DNA of 64,000 nt from Chlamydiia bacterium (GTDB lineage: Bacteria; Chlamydiota; Chlamydiia; Chlamydiales; Simkaniaceae): the NCBI GenBank assembly GCA_030429605.1, contig JAUIEV010000002.1, positions 1 through 64,000 on the forward strand, in the 5' to 3' direction. Within the stretch, counting starts at the first letter, position 1; every line of letters begins with the position of its first letter. Shown one piece after another: positions 42,105 through 51,274 of the stretch. The position numbers and the translations under genes were made by a program. The notes below the pieces were generated by a model. It made no database searches. It was given only the letters and a program-made list of their open reading frames with translations, and was not told where the DNA came from.

Positions 42105-43629
42105 ACCAAAGCCTCTTGAAGGGTTTGTTCTGTTAGCAGCGTCTGTTGCACTTGCAGCAGCTGTTTTTATGCAGGTTTTGGATACCACTATTGCAAATGT
42201 GTGTGTCCCTTATATAGCAGGCGATCTTGCTGTGTCAAAAACGAATGCAACATGGGTTATTACTATGTTTGCTGCCGGAAACTCGATTGTCCTCCCGCTC
42301 ACAGGGTGGTTAACAAAACGGTTTGGAAATGTGCGTGTCATGATTGGATCGACACTTGCATTTACTCTGATGTCATGGCTATGTGGAGTATCACCTACTT
42401 TTAATTTTCTCGTTATAGCTCGGTTTTTTCAAGGTGCATCAGCAGGCCCTCTGATTCCACTTTCTCAATCACTCATGATTATGGCCTACCCGGAAAAAAG
42501 TAAAAATTTGGCTATTGCTATATGGACAATGGTTGCACTAGTCGGCCCAATTGCCGGACCAATTCTTGGAGGGTGGATTGTTCTAAACTACACGTGGCAT
42601 TGGATTTTTTTGATAAATATTCCAGTTGGATTTCTTGCTGCTTTTCTTATGAAAATGCTGTTAATGAGGTATGAGTCAGAAACAAGCCATGGGAGGGTAG
42701 ACTACATTGGCTTTATTTTTCTTGCTGTTGGTGTGACAACATTGCAAATTATGCTTGATAAAGGGCAGCAGTACGATTGGTGGAGCTCGTCCCTAATTGT
42801 TGGACTGACCATTGCAGCAGTGCTTTCTTTTCTTGCTCTGTTCTTTTGGGAAAAAACAGATGAGAATCCACTCATTGACCTCTCTCTTTTTTCTGATGCT
42901 AACTTTACTCTTGGCACATTTCTCACAGCAGCTTCATACGTTCTTCTTTTTGGTTCAATAGTGATTTCACCACTTTGGTTACAAACGACAATGGGGTATG
43001 ACGCATTCTGGGCAGGGGTGGCAACGTCAACGATGGGCATTTTTCCGATTCTGTTTGTGCGATATGTGGCTCATCTCCTCGATATTTATGAGCCCAGGTA
43101 CATTTTGATGGTCTGCTTTTTAACTTTAAGTGGAGCGTACTTCTATTTCTACCATTTTACTCCTCAGGTCTCTCTTGAAATTGTTGCTTTTTCCCGCTTT
43201 TTGTTTGGTATTCCTATTGCCTTTTGGCTTCCATCTCTCTCAGCGCTTACTTTCGCGCACATTGCAAAAGATAAACTCCCCATGGCAACAGGTGTGTTTC
43301 ATTTTATTCGAATGATGTCTGGTGGTATTGGCGCATCACTCATTGTTACGCTCTGGGAACGACGTTCTGCATTCCATCAATCGGTATTAGTTTCCACAAT
43401 CACACCTTTTGATACGGAAGCTCACCAGGCGACGACTGAGCTCATAGAAACTGGATTTTCCTCACATCAATCCATTGCAATGCTTTATCAAGAGGTTCTT
43501 CGGCAGTCCCTTCAGTTAGCAACAAATGATGTGTTTTACCTCTCTTGTCTACTTTCACTTGGATATGTTTTTGTTTCGTATTTTTTTAAAAGCAAAGACG
43601 CTATTTACGAGGTATCCTCTTCGAAATAG
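42073..43629 (+). CDS. EmrB-type MFS exporter (DHA2)
   Basis: The protein has 518 aa from the ATG at 42073; the longer frame from 41968 is the adaptor gene out of frame. It has about 14 membrane segments, with the EmrB features VFMQVLDTTIANVCVPYIAGDL in TM1, LTGWLTKRFGNVRV (motif A), RFFQGASAGPLIPLSQ and LVGPIAGPILGGWIV (motif C). It uses the proton gradient to drive substrates into the HlyD-TolC duct and so out of the cell. The substrate is unknown; hydrophobic toxins or metabolites are typical. The last 29 bases overlap the convergent MFS gene. Confidence 0.92.
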   Translation: MTTSSIKTRTEPKPLEGFVLLAASVALAAAVFMQVLDTTIANVCVPYIAGDLAVSKTNATWVITMFAAGNSIVLPLTGWLTKRFGNVRVMIGSTLAFTLMSWLCGVSPTFNFLVIARFFQGASAGPLIPLSQSLMIMAYPEKSKNLAIAIWTMVALVGPIAGPILGGWIVLNYTWHWIFLINIPVGFLAAFLMKMLLMRYESETSHGRVDYIGFIFLAVGVTTLQIMLDKGQQYDWWSSSLIVGLTIAAVLSFLALFFWEKTDENPLIDLSLFSDANFTLGTFLTAASYVLLFGSIVISPLWLQTTMGYDAFWAGVATSTMGIFPILFVRYVAHLLDIYEPRYILMVCFLTLSGAYFYFYHFTPQVSLEIVAFSRFLFGIPIAFWLPSLSALTFAHIAKDKLPMATGVFHFIRMMSGGIGASLIVTLWERRSAFHQSVLVSTITPFDTEAHQATTELIETGFSSHQSIAMLYQEVLRQSLQLATNDVFYLSCLLSLGYVFVSYFFKSKDAIYEVSSSK

Positions 43630-44863
43630 ACATGTATACAGACATGTATGCAGCAGAGGCAAATGAGAGGAGCGATGCGAGTATAATTGGGGAAAAGTAG
43701 TTGTATGATGCGACGATTCCACCGGCAATACCTGATATTCCTTCAGCAAGTACGAGACCTGATTGATTTATTCCTAAATTATACCCTTGCGTTTCAACAG
43801 AAGAGTGCTCTGAAATGAGGAGCGCAGCAAATGCATACTGCATTGCTATAAAAAAGCCGATTGGGAGCAGTGTATATAAAAATGAATATGGATTTGATGG
43901 CAGAAGAAAAACAGCAATAGAAATTCCTACAAATAAAGAGGCTGTTATCAGTGTGTTTTCTGTTGTAAATCTATGTGCTATTCGCCTGTAAATGAATGGT
44001 CCAAACAGCATTGGCAAAGAGCTATATCCATTCGCAATGGCCATCTGCATAATATCAAATGAAAATCGTTTCATCAAATACACATTCAAAAAACTCCAGA
44101 AAAAAAATTGTCCAGTATACACGATAAAATTGTGAAGGTAGAGAGGGCCTCTCGTCCTTTCTCTGAACTCGTTGACCATAGAGAAAAAAATTGTATGGGG
44201 CATGATTTCAACGTGAGGATTGCGTTCTTTCGTTTCCTTCAAAAGGAGTGAAAGAATAATAAAGCTAATAAAAGCAAGAAGGCCAGCAGTGTAAAATGGG
44301 GTGGCAAAGGTGAAATACGGCGAGTAGGCGTTATTTGAAAGAATACCACCAAGCACCGGTCCAAAAATAAACGCGCCACTCACAACAGCTGTAACCCATC
44401 CGAAATTTTGTGCTCGAATGTGCTTCTCGCGGCTAACATCTGCAATGATTGCTTGTCCAATGACGATATTTCCTTCTAACAATCCGCAAATAAACCGAAT
44501 CAATAAAAGGCTGCTTAAAGAAGAGATCTCGAGAGCCCATCCAGTGAGGAGGTGGGCTGGGATTATTCCAGCAAGTGTTATGAGGACAACGCGTTTTCTT
44601 CCAAATCGATCTGAAAATTTTCCAAGAAGGGGGCTTCCTATTGCTTGACCTAGTGGATAGACAGCAAGCAAACAACCTAAATAAATTGTTCTCAGCTCTG
44701 TTGAATAGTCTCGGTCCACAAATTCAAACGATGAATCTAATAGAATAGCCGGAAAAATAGGAATCGAGAGGGAAAAGCCGATGTAGCCAACGAATAATAA
44801 AAGTAAAACAGGAAAGACATGGTGTAAAAAAGAGGAGCGTGCAGGAATAAATATATCACTCAT
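43601..44863 (-). CDS. MFS transporter, DHA1 (TetA-like)
   Basis: The protein has 420 aa with 12 predicted membrane segments. GQAIGSPLLGKFSDRFGRKRVVL is the motif-A region, and VVSGAFIFGPVLGGIL is motif C of drug:H+ antiporters. RFICGLLEGNIVIGQAIIAD is close to the equivalent of the 417-aa transporter at 11691 (RMLTGFLSGCQPVAQATIAD), so the two are paralogues. The substrate is unknown. It stands alone and is convergent with the Emr operon; its start is 86 nt from the small gene at 44950. Confidence 0.87.
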   Translation of the reverse strand: MSDIFIPARSSFLHHVFPVLLLLFVGYIGFSLSIPIFPAILLDSSFEFVDRDYSTELRTIYLGCLLAVYPLGQAIGSPLLGKFSDRFGRKRVVLITLAGIIPAHLLTGWALEISSLSSLLLIRFICGLLEGNIVIGQAIIADVSREKHIRAQNFGWVTAVVSGAFIFGPVLGGILSNNAYSPYFTFATPFYTAGLLAFISFIILSLLLKETKERNPHVEIMPHTIFFSMVNEFRERTRGPLYLHNFIVYTGQFFFWSFLNVYLMKRFSFDIMQMAIANGYSSLPMLFGPFIYRRIAHRFTTENTLITASLFVGISIAVFLLPSNPYSFLYTLLPIGFFIAMQYAFAALLISEHSSVETQGYNLGINQSGLVLAEGISGIAGGIVASYNYFSPIILASLLSFASAAYMSVYMSISKRIPRK

Positions 44864-44949
44864 ATTTTGAGTATATGAATCTCTACTGAATCACACTATC
44901 TTTTTTTTTCTCTGTATTCCATACTACATTCTTTTTTTTGGAGCATACA

Positions 44950-45156
44950 ATGATTGTAAATGGAATAGGGAAATGTAACTTTCAACACATTGAAAAAGCA
45001 TGGCAGCCTTTTTTTTCAAGTTTTAGGCAAAAGATAACCGGAGAGGAAAAGCAAAAAATTATGACGGGTATTATAGAACAAAGTAGTCGCATGATTCAAA
45101 ATGCATTAAACAGACAAAAAAAGATGTTTAAGCAGTTCTCGACTCAAAGAAAGTAA
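44950..45156 (+). CDS. Small hypothetical protein
   Basis: The protein has 68 aa. The ATG at 44950 is supported by GGAG at about 6-7 nt; the extended frame starts at a TTG in the same site. It is basic and helical (KITGEEKQKIMTGIIEQSSRM, NRQKKMFKQF), with no signal peptide. It could be a small DNA- or RNA-associated protein or a chaperone-like partner, but nothing proves that. It ends 5 nt from the convergent 128-aa gene. Confidence 0.55.
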   Translation: MIVNGIGKCNFQHIEKAWQPFFSSFRQKITGEEKQKIMTGIIEQSSRMIQNALNRQKKMFKQFSTQRK

Positions 45157-45161
45157 TGAAT

Positions 45162-45548
45162 TTATCCTTTGCAAAATCGCAACATGTAGATACGAATATC
45201 CTGAAACATTTTTTCTAATGTAGAGAGCGTTTCTTTCATTTCAACCAGAGTGGTCTCGGCTCCATCTCCAATTGATTCGATGTTTTCAAATGGGAGTATG
45301 GCTGACTTGAAGCAGCTGTTCGCTCTCATACTAAACCCTGGAGGTGGTTCGAAAAATACATCGAGCCCTTTCTGGCTGACTCCAAATAGTTCATCCAAAA
45401 AAGAGTATTGAGGAGTTATGCCAATCGAAGAGACATGAGTATGGATTGCATGTGTTGCAGCAGGAATGGTTTTTTGAAGTGTCGCAGACGTGTCAATGAA
45501 CGTTAAATCAGGGGATTCAAAAAGAGGGGCAACACTACTTTTACTCAC
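45162..45548 (-). CDS. Hypothetical protein coupled to the secretin gene
   Basis: The protein has 128 aa with a GTG start at 45548; GGAG lies 7 nt upstream inside the secretin gene, whose stop it overlaps by 8 bases. There is no signal peptide. The N-terminal part has LFESPDLTFIDTSATLQ and YSFLDELFGVSQKG. The C-terminal 50 residues are helical (VEMKETLSTLEKMFQDIRI). I do not recognise it. Translational coupling suggests that it works with the secretin, for instance as a cytosolic partner or an assembly factor. Confidence 0.6.
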   Translation of the reverse strand: MSKSSVAPLFESPDLTFIDTSATLQKTIPAATHAIHTHVSSIGITPQYSFLDELFGVSQKGLDVFFEPPPGFSMRANSCFKSAILPFENIESIGDGAETTLVEMKETLSTLEKMFQDIRIYMLRFCKG

Positions 45549-47007
45549 TTATCAGCTCCTTGCCTTTCTCAACAAATTCTTTGTTCTGTACTTGCCCACT
45601 AAAAATGGCCGTTTGTCTATCAGTAATTTCTTGGTACTCTTCTTTTGATGTAACGATATGTGGACGCACAAAAATAAGGACGTTCCGCTTTTCATCCTCT
45701 TTTTTTAAGTGAGAGGTTGCTGCACCAAGGAGTGGCAACCCTCCGAGGCAAGGAATGCCCGTTCTTTGTTTTGTTTGATGGTTTCGAATCATTCCACTGA
45801 GTACAACAAAGCATGAATCTGGAACATGTACTTCAGTGAGCATATTTGTTTTTGTCGTTTGAATACCATTCACAGGAGACGATGTTGCCACATGTGTCGG
45901 TGTCGCTTCTGAGATTTCTTCAGAAATAGAAAGCGTAACAACACCCTCTTTTCCGACGAGAGGAGTAATTTTTAATGAGACACCCACATCACGATATTCA
46001 ATGTTTGAAGTGGTTTGTTGTGAGGCGCCAATCGTTTCAATTCTTGATCCCGGAAAAGGGATGTTGTCACCTACAAAAATAGTTGCCTCTTTACTATCCT
46101 GCGCGATAATTTTTTGATTTAAGACAACAACACTCTCGGTATCACGAGCAAGAGCGTCAATAAGTGAGGTTAAAGTGACAAAAGTTTTCCCTTTGTGGAA
46201 GATGAGATCTCCAATAACCCCAAAGTCAAAGCCTTTCCCTGTCACAAGATGGGAAAGTGCTGTTTTTGTGTGGTCCTTTGGAGTGTATCTATTCGCTGCT
46301 TCAAATTGAAGCCTGTCTTTATAGTTTCCTTCTGCTGCCCACTGCAGGCCAATCTGTGATCCATTTTTGATGCTTGTTTCCAATACGAGTACTTCGATAA
46401 ATACTTGGGTGAGCGGCTTATCGAGTTGCTCTATAATATCGATAATATCGGCGTGAGCACCTTCAGTAGCAGAAAAAAGAAGTGCATTTGTAGACTGTAC
46501 CCACTGCATTGATTCGATCGCATCATGAATACGTTGTGGAACACTCTTTTTCCCTTTTGTGTCAGCTGCGATTTGTTTTAAGGAGGCAAGGAGCTGGTTT
46601 CCCTTCATGTACTGCAACTTATACGTGTAAAATTTACCAGGTGTTTCAGGGAGGTACTTGTCAATTTCAAGAGGTTTTTCTTTTGTTTGCCTCTCTCCAA
46701 AGATTGATCTACTCACTTTTTCAATATAGAGGCATCCGCCTCGATCTACGACGTCAAAATTTCGCTTTTTTAGAAGAGAGATCACAGCTTCTACAACTTG
46801 TGTAGAGCTCATTGGCTTTGAAGTGTGAAAATTAGCACTCATTTGAAGGTCTTCCGGAGAGTAAAAAAAAGACATTCCACTTACTTTTGAAGCAAATCGT
46901 ACAAGCTCTTCCATCTTCACATCATGAAAGCTCACAGTATGCTTTTCACTTCCATGAAGAAGAGAGAAGAAAAGACAAAAAATGAGCAGTGTTATTCTCA
47001 TATGCAT
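45541..47007 (-). CDS. Secretin (GspD/PilQ type outer-membrane channel)
   Basis: The protein has 488 aa with a signal peptide (RITLLIFCLFFSLLHG). Residues 25-100 form an N0-like domain (VSFHDVKMEELVRFASKVSG). Residues 115-190 are a secretin N-domain (YKLQYMKGNQLLASLKQIAA, FSATEGAHADIIDIIEQLDKP). The C-terminal secretin core follows: VFIEVLVLETSIKNGSQIG, DNIPFPGSRIETIG, VGVSLKITPLV, VVLSGMIRNHQTKQRTGIPCLGGLPLLG and NVLIFVRPHIVT. It would form a multimeric pore in the outer membrane. It is shorter than typical GspD (about 650 aa), with fewer N-domains. No gspE, gspF or pseudopilin genes are nearby. Confidence 0.85.
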   Translation of the reverse strand: MHMRITLLIFCLFFSLLHGSEKHTVSFHDVKMEELVRFASKVSGMSFFYSPEDLQMSANFHTSKPMSSTQVVEAVISLLKKRNFDVVDRGGCLYIEKVSRSIFGERQTKEKPLEIDKYLPETPGKFYTYKLQYMKGNQLLASLKQIAADTKGKKSVPQRIHDAIESMQWVQSTNALLFSATEGAHADIIDIIEQLDKPLTQVFIEVLVLETSIKNGSQIGLQWAAEGNYKDRLQFEAANRYTPKDHTKTALSHLVTGKGFDFGVIGDLIFHKGKTFVTLTSLIDALARDTESVVVLNQKIIAQDSKEATIFVGDNIPFPGSRIETIGASQQTTSNIEYRDVGVSLKITPLVGKEGVVTLSISEEISEATPTHVATSSPVNGIQTTKTNMLTEVHVPDSCFVVLSGMIRNHQTKQRTGIPCLGGLPLLGAATSHLKKEDEKRNVLIFVRPHIVTSKEEYQEITDRQTAIFSGQVQNKEFVEKGKELISE

Positions 47008-47153
47008 ACAAAAATGAAAAAAGAAAAAGAAAGTATAGCATGAAAGGGGTTTGATATATATCTACAAAAAACTGTTTAGTGTACGGTTTTACGTATAAAC
47101 ACACTTTTGTAGGTCTTTATAGGAAGGGAGAAGGAGTATTTCTTTATCAGAAA

Positions 47154-49040
47154 TTAATCGTTTTTGTTTTCAATGCATATATCTTGAAAGTGTTCATCCG
47201 ATCGGATAGAAAACACCTCGCGTACGAAATCAATTGCTGCACCATGTGCCCGTTCTATAGTATTGGCATTTCTAAATCCATGCCCTTCTCCTTCAAAAAT
47301 CAAATAGGTGACAGGAACGCCCCGTTCTTTCAGTTTTGAATAGATTGCTTCTGACTGAGTTGGGGGAACAACGACATCATCAATTCCCTGGAGTAAAAGG
47401 AGGGGAGCATTCATCTTTTCGGCATTGAAAAGTGCGCTTCTCTCTTTATATATATGCTCTTTTTCAGGATATGGGCCTACAAGTGATTCAAGCGTTTTTG
47501 ACTCAAACTTATGGGTTTCTTTTGCAAGCATTGTGAGATCTGCTATGCCATAAAAAGAAATACCACAAGCAAAATGATCCGTAAATGCCATACAATTGAG
47601 TGCTGTAAACCCTCCCGCACTACTGCCAGTTATGACAAGGCGTGCACCATCAGCCCACCCTTTTTTGACAGCTGCGTGGGCAAGTGAATAGGCATCTTCA
47701 ACGTCGATAATACCCCACTTCTCTTTTAATGCGTCCCTATACATCCGCCCATTTCCAGTGCTTCCACGATGATTAACATCGAGCACTGCAAAACCACGTG
47801 TTGTCCAAAGCTGTTTTTGCAAGGAAAAGCTCGAATCGGTATGACCTGTTGGTCCTCCATGGATTGAGACGATCAGAGGAGGCAGCTCTTTTGAATCAAC
47901 TGAATAGTCTTTGTTTTTGGGGGGATAAAAATATCCATAGACACCATTTTCTTCGAGTATTTCCGGGGTTGAAATGTTTCCTTCTTCAAGAGGTTGCTTT
48001 CCAAAAGAGTGGATTTCTTCAGCAGTTTCATCATCAATGTGAATCGAAATAAGAGAAGGTGGGGTCGTTGGACTTGAAGCCACAGCATAGAGCGTATCAT
48101 GTGTTGCAGCAAGTGTTGAGAACACTGTGTATGGGAGGTGTATTGTATCAACAGTCTTTTTCTTTGGGTCTATCTTGAAGAGTGTATCAGTCCCTTTTTT
48201 TGTCCCTATGCCTATGAGGTGGTTTTTAAAAAAGAGCAGTCTATGGATTCCCAAGATCCAATCTGGATACCCAAAGTCGTGTTCATTCGCAAGTATGCAT
48301 CCATTCTGATCATAAATGTCCCACCATCCATTTTTATCGCAGGTGTAATAGAGTGTTCCGCTTGGATCAAACAGTACCTGGTTGACACTTGATCCATTTC
48401 CACCAGCAATAGGAACGGGTTCTTTTATTGTTCCATCTTCCTTCACGTCTGCTAGGTAGAGCGTGGAATCATCCCACGGCATATGTGGGTGGTCCCATGC
48501 AATAAAAGCTATCTTTTTTCCATCTTGTGAAAGACGAGGTTTACTGTAAAAATCGTGCCCGGAGTGGACTACTTGGGTTGAATTGTCTTCATCAAGATGC
48601 ACTAGAACAAGTGTGTTAATAACGTTTTTTTCTTGTGTATGCTCTTCCTGAATAGCATAGAGCCATTTATGAGACGGATGCTGTACCATGTCTGCAAATC
48701 GAATACCCGGATCGCTTACAATCGGTGTGATTTTCTCATCGCGCACAACATGGATATTTTGATCAGCAGCGTGGACAAAGTAGAGTGCATGTTCAGTAGC
48801 ACAACACGGAGCGCCTCCATATTCGTGTACTTTTGAGTGTGCAGAATACGGTATTGGTAAAATATCATGTACGGTTCGATTTTCCACACTGCAAATAGCT
48901 GACCGGCCCGCTTCCTCAGGACGACTTTCAACGAAATACACAGCATTATGACTTGCAAACAGTTGCTTACACTTTCGCGTCCCGGCAAGAGAGTGTGGGG
49001 TCACAGGAGATGTCCATGATCCGTATGGCGCTTTATTCAT
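47154..49040 (-). CDS. S9 family peptidase (prolyl oligopeptidase / acylaminoacyl-peptidase type)
   Basis: The protein has 628 aa from the ATG at 49040 (AAAGG upstream; the longer frame overlaps the permease gene). The N-terminal 370 residues are a beta-propeller (KIAFIAWDHPHMPWDDSTLY, LYYTCDKNGWWDIY). The C-terminal alpha/beta-hydrolase domain has the triad: Ser in VITGSSAGGFTALN, Asp in LQGIDDVVVPP and His in EGEGHGF. It cleaves short peptides or acyl-peptides and has no signal peptide. It follows the ABC-2 permease gene with a 1-nt gap, so it is in that operon; it may process what the transporter moves (inference). Confidence 0.9.
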   Translation of the reverse strand: MNKAPYGSWTSPVTPHSLAGTRKCKQLFASHNAVYFVESRPEEAGRSAICSVENRTVHDILPIPYSAHSKVHEYGGAPCCATEHALYFVHAADQNIHVVRDEKITPIVSDPGIRFADMVQHPSHKWLYAIQEEHTQEKNVINTLVLVHLDEDNSTQVVHSGHDFYSKPRLSQDGKKIAFIAWDHPHMPWDDSTLYLADVKEDGTIKEPVPIAGGNGSSVNQVLFDPSGTLYYTCDKNGWWDIYDQNGCILANEHDFGYPDWILGIHRLLFFKNHLIGIGTKKGTDTLFKIDPKKKTVDTIHLPYTVFSTLAATHDTLYAVASSPTTPPSLISIHIDDETAEEIHSFGKQPLEEGNISTPEILEENGVYGYFYPPKNKDYSVDSKELPPLIVSIHGGPTGHTDSSFSLQKQLWTTRGFAVLDVNHRGSTGNGRMYRDALKEKWGIIDVEDAYSLAHAAVKKGWADGARLVITGSSAGGFTALNCMAFTDHFACGISFYGIADLTMLAKETHKFESKTLESLVGPYPEKEHIYKERSALFNAEKMNAPLLLLQGIDDVVVPPTQSEAIYSKLKERGVPVTYLIFEGEGHGFRNANTIERAHGAAIDFVREVFSIRSDEHFQDICIENKND

Positions 49041-49041
49041 A

Positions 49042-49827
49042 CTAAAACCTTTGGTAACGTGCCCCATTTTTGAGGGCTCCAAGTGCAGCTAAAAAAGTGC
49101 CTCCAGAAAAGAGAAAAAGAAGGAGCACTGAAAAAGGAATGCTGACATCAGTCGTATCAATAAACGCATATCGCATTCCATTAATAAGATAGAAAAGGGG
49201 ATTTAACTGAGAGGCTATATCCCAGAAAGGACTCAGGTTATCAAGACTGAAAAACACACCGCCGAGGTAAATAAGCGGAACTAAAATAAAGGTGCTAAAT
49301 GAGTTAATCTTTTCAAAACTTGACGCGTACATACCGATAGCAAGACCGAGAGATCCAAAACCGATCCCACCGGCAATAACGAAATAAAGCAGAAGAAATG
49401 GGTGTGCAATGGTGAGGAAAGATCCATACAGCACAGCATAGAACACAACGCCAACAAGGTATGCGGAAACTCCCACGATTGCACCTCGAATAAGCGATGC
49501 AATAGATATAGAGAGGGCTATCTCATAAATGCTAATAGGTGTGACTCGCAAGTCTTGAAGTTCATTGACGTATTTTGAAGCGACAATAGTGCTCGTCGCA
49601 TTTTCAAAAGCATTTCGTATAACAGAGAGAGCAACCATACCGGGGACTAAGAAAGCAAGGTAAGGTATGTTTCCTTCTATTTGTAAAGACCTCCCTATGC
49701 TTACACCAAAAATGAGAAAATAGAGAGATGTCATTACAATTGAATTTCCAATAGTCTGGTAGGGTACTTTGAGAAACCGCAACGTCTCCCTTGTGATTAA
49801 GCCTCGAAGTTTCACTAGACTGCTCAT
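49042..49827 (-). CDS. ABC-2 type transporter permease
   Basis: The protein has 261 aa and about six membrane segments. LIFGVSIGRSLQ, YLAFLVPGMVALSVIRNAF and the C-terminal VPLIYLGGVFFSLDNLSPFWDI match the ABC-2 (DrrB/NodJ) family, which exports polysaccharides, lipids or drugs. The start overlaps the ATPase stop by 4 bases, as is usual for such pairs. The substrate is not visible. Confidence 0.88.
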   Translation of the reverse strand: MSSLVKLRGLITRETLRFLKVPYQTIGNSIVMTSLYFLIFGVSIGRSLQIEGNIPYLAFLVPGMVALSVIRNAFENATSTIVASKYVNELQDLRVTPISIYEIALSISIASLIRGAIVGVSAYLVGVVFYAVLYGSFLTIAHPFLLLYFVIAGGIGFGSLGLAIGMYASSFEKINSFSTFILVPLIYLGGVFFSLDNLSPFWDIASQLNPLFYLINGMRYAFIDTTDVSIPFSVLLLFLFSGGTFLAALGALKNGARYQRF

Positions 49828-50723
49828 TTTGAACCTCGTATTACATTTTGGAAGGCGTCTTCTAATCGGCCTTCACGAATGTGTATATCTTTTATTGCCC
49901 CAGGCTCAATCGCGATTTCTTGAAGAAGTTTTCCAATTGGGCAAAGAGAAGGAATAGTAAATTTTAGCATTGCTTCAGATTGCGAAATAAGGTGTTCGTG
50001 TTTGACAGGAGCAATGGCATGGTCAAGTGAAATCCTTACCTCTCTTTGAGAAAGGTCGTGGATGAGTTTTTGCGTGGTGTCAATTGTATCGAGGATCCCA
50101 TCACGCAAGATCCCAATTCTATCGCACAGCATTTCAGCTTCTTCCAGATAGTGTGTCGTTAAGAGAATGGAGTATCCTTCATCGCGGAGCTCACGAATAA
50201 AATCCCAGACATTTTGCCTTAGTTCAACATCCACACCTGCTGTCGGCTCATCAAGAAGAATAAGCTTAGGTTTATGAACAAGCGCTTTTGCGATTAAAAG
50301 CCGCCGTTTCATACCTCCACTCAGTTGATTGACGAGCTTATTTCTATGATTCCACAGGTCAAGCCTTTTTAAGAGGTATTCTATTCGTTTCTGGGCGCCT
50401 GATATTCCAAAAAAAGAAGCATAAAACTGCACGACTGCAAAAACCGTAAAATAGCCATGATGGATCAATTCTTGCGGAACATATCCAATGGATTCTTTCA
50501 CTTTCATTGGTTCTGTTTTCGTGTCGTGACCAAAAACACGTATAGATCCAGATGTTGGATTCTCTAGTGTAACAATACTTGTAATTGTTGTTGTTTTGCC
50601 TGCTCCGTTTGGTCCAAGAAGACCAAAGACCTCACCTTCATTAATAGAAAATGAAATCCCTTTTAGGGCGTGCACATGGCCATATGTTTTCGTGAGATTT
50701 TCAACGATAAGTGGAGTGTTCAT
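49824..50723 (-). CDS. ABC-2 type transporter ATP-binding protein
   Basis: The protein has 299 aa from the ATG at 50723; a TTG at 50741 is also in frame. Motifs are Walker A GPNGAGKTTT (about 38-47), Q-loop GYVPQE, signature NQLSGGMKRRLLIAKAL, Walker B LILLDEPTAGVD and the H-loop LLTTHYLEEA. A C-terminal extension follows, as in DrrA/CcmA-like exporters. It powers the adjacent ABC-2 permease. First gene of the operon with permease and S9 peptidase. Confidence 0.92.
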   Translation of the reverse strand: MNTPLIVENLTKTYGHVHALKGISFSINEGEVFGLLGPNGAGKTTTITSIVTLENPTSGSIRVFGHDTKTEPMKVKESIGYVPQELIHHGYFTVFAVVQFYASFFGISGAQKRIEYLLKRLDLWNHRNKLVNQLSGGMKRRLLIAKALVHKPKLILLDEPTAGVDVELRQNVWDFIRELRDEGYSILLTTHYLEEAEMLCDRIGILRDGILDTIDTTQKLIHDLSQREVRISLDHAIAPVKHEHLISQSEAMLKFTIPSLCPIGKLLQEIAIEPGAIKDIHIREGRLEDAFQNVIRGSK

Positions 50724-50789
50724 GTGGCGAAGTATATGCAATATCTTTTTTCTTTACCACTTGTGGAATGAAATATTTCATATTTTCGA

Positions 50790-51260
50790 CTACGTCTTTT
50801 GGCTTTGCTTTTTCCCATCTAGAATAATATGGCAAATATCACCATATGCGAGCCCAGAAATACCAATCCAAATTGGTTGCGTGTAGGTATCATATAGCAT
50901 GTGAAGGAATCCAAATGATGGGAGCGTTTGCTCATAACAAATAAAGATGCATACAGCTAGAGCACCAAGGTATGCGAGTCGGGTTGCAGTCCCAATAAGT
51001 GGAAGGTGTGATATTCCACGGTGCGAAAAGAGAAAGCTGTATGGTCGAAAAGGGGCAGTTAACAGGCCTCTAATGGAAAACAACTTGCAGGAATGCGCAA
51101 TATCGAGGTCAGGATTGAAAAAAAGCGAGGAGAGTAAAAAGGCTGATGAGAACAGGGCAAAATACCCATGATCTTGGGAACAATAGATATAAAATATGAC
51201 TGCTCCAATTGGATATCCAATAAGTAAATTGAATGAAAGGTGCGTTCTATATTTAGCCAT
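50790..51260 (-). CDS. DUF2227-like putative metal-binding membrane protein
   Basis: The protein has 156 aa. It shows several membrane helices and the family's conserved acids and histidines: THLSFN near the start, FFNPDLDIAHSC (55-65), FSHRGISHLPLIG (about 80-92) and GDICHIILD near the end. These positions could bind metal at a membrane active site, similar to the LexA-regulated YdjM hydrolase family. The function is unknown. It follows the MFS gene by 14 nt and probably ends the OppA operon. Confidence 0.72.
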   Translation of the reverse strand: MAKYRTHLSFNLLIGYPIGAVIFYIYCSQDHGYFALFSSAFLLSSLFFNPDLDIAHSCKLFSIRGLLTAPFRPYSFLFSHRGISHLPLIGTATRLAYLGALAVCIFICYEQTLPSFGFLHMLYDTYTQPIWIGISGLAYGDICHIILDGKKQSQKT

Positions 51261-51274
51261 AGTATGGTTTTCAC

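Noticed and set aside
47079-47339. 86-aa open frame on the + strand near the secretin promoter
   Set aside because: Most of it is antisense to the S9 peptidase gene, and it has no ribosome site or recognisable protein features.
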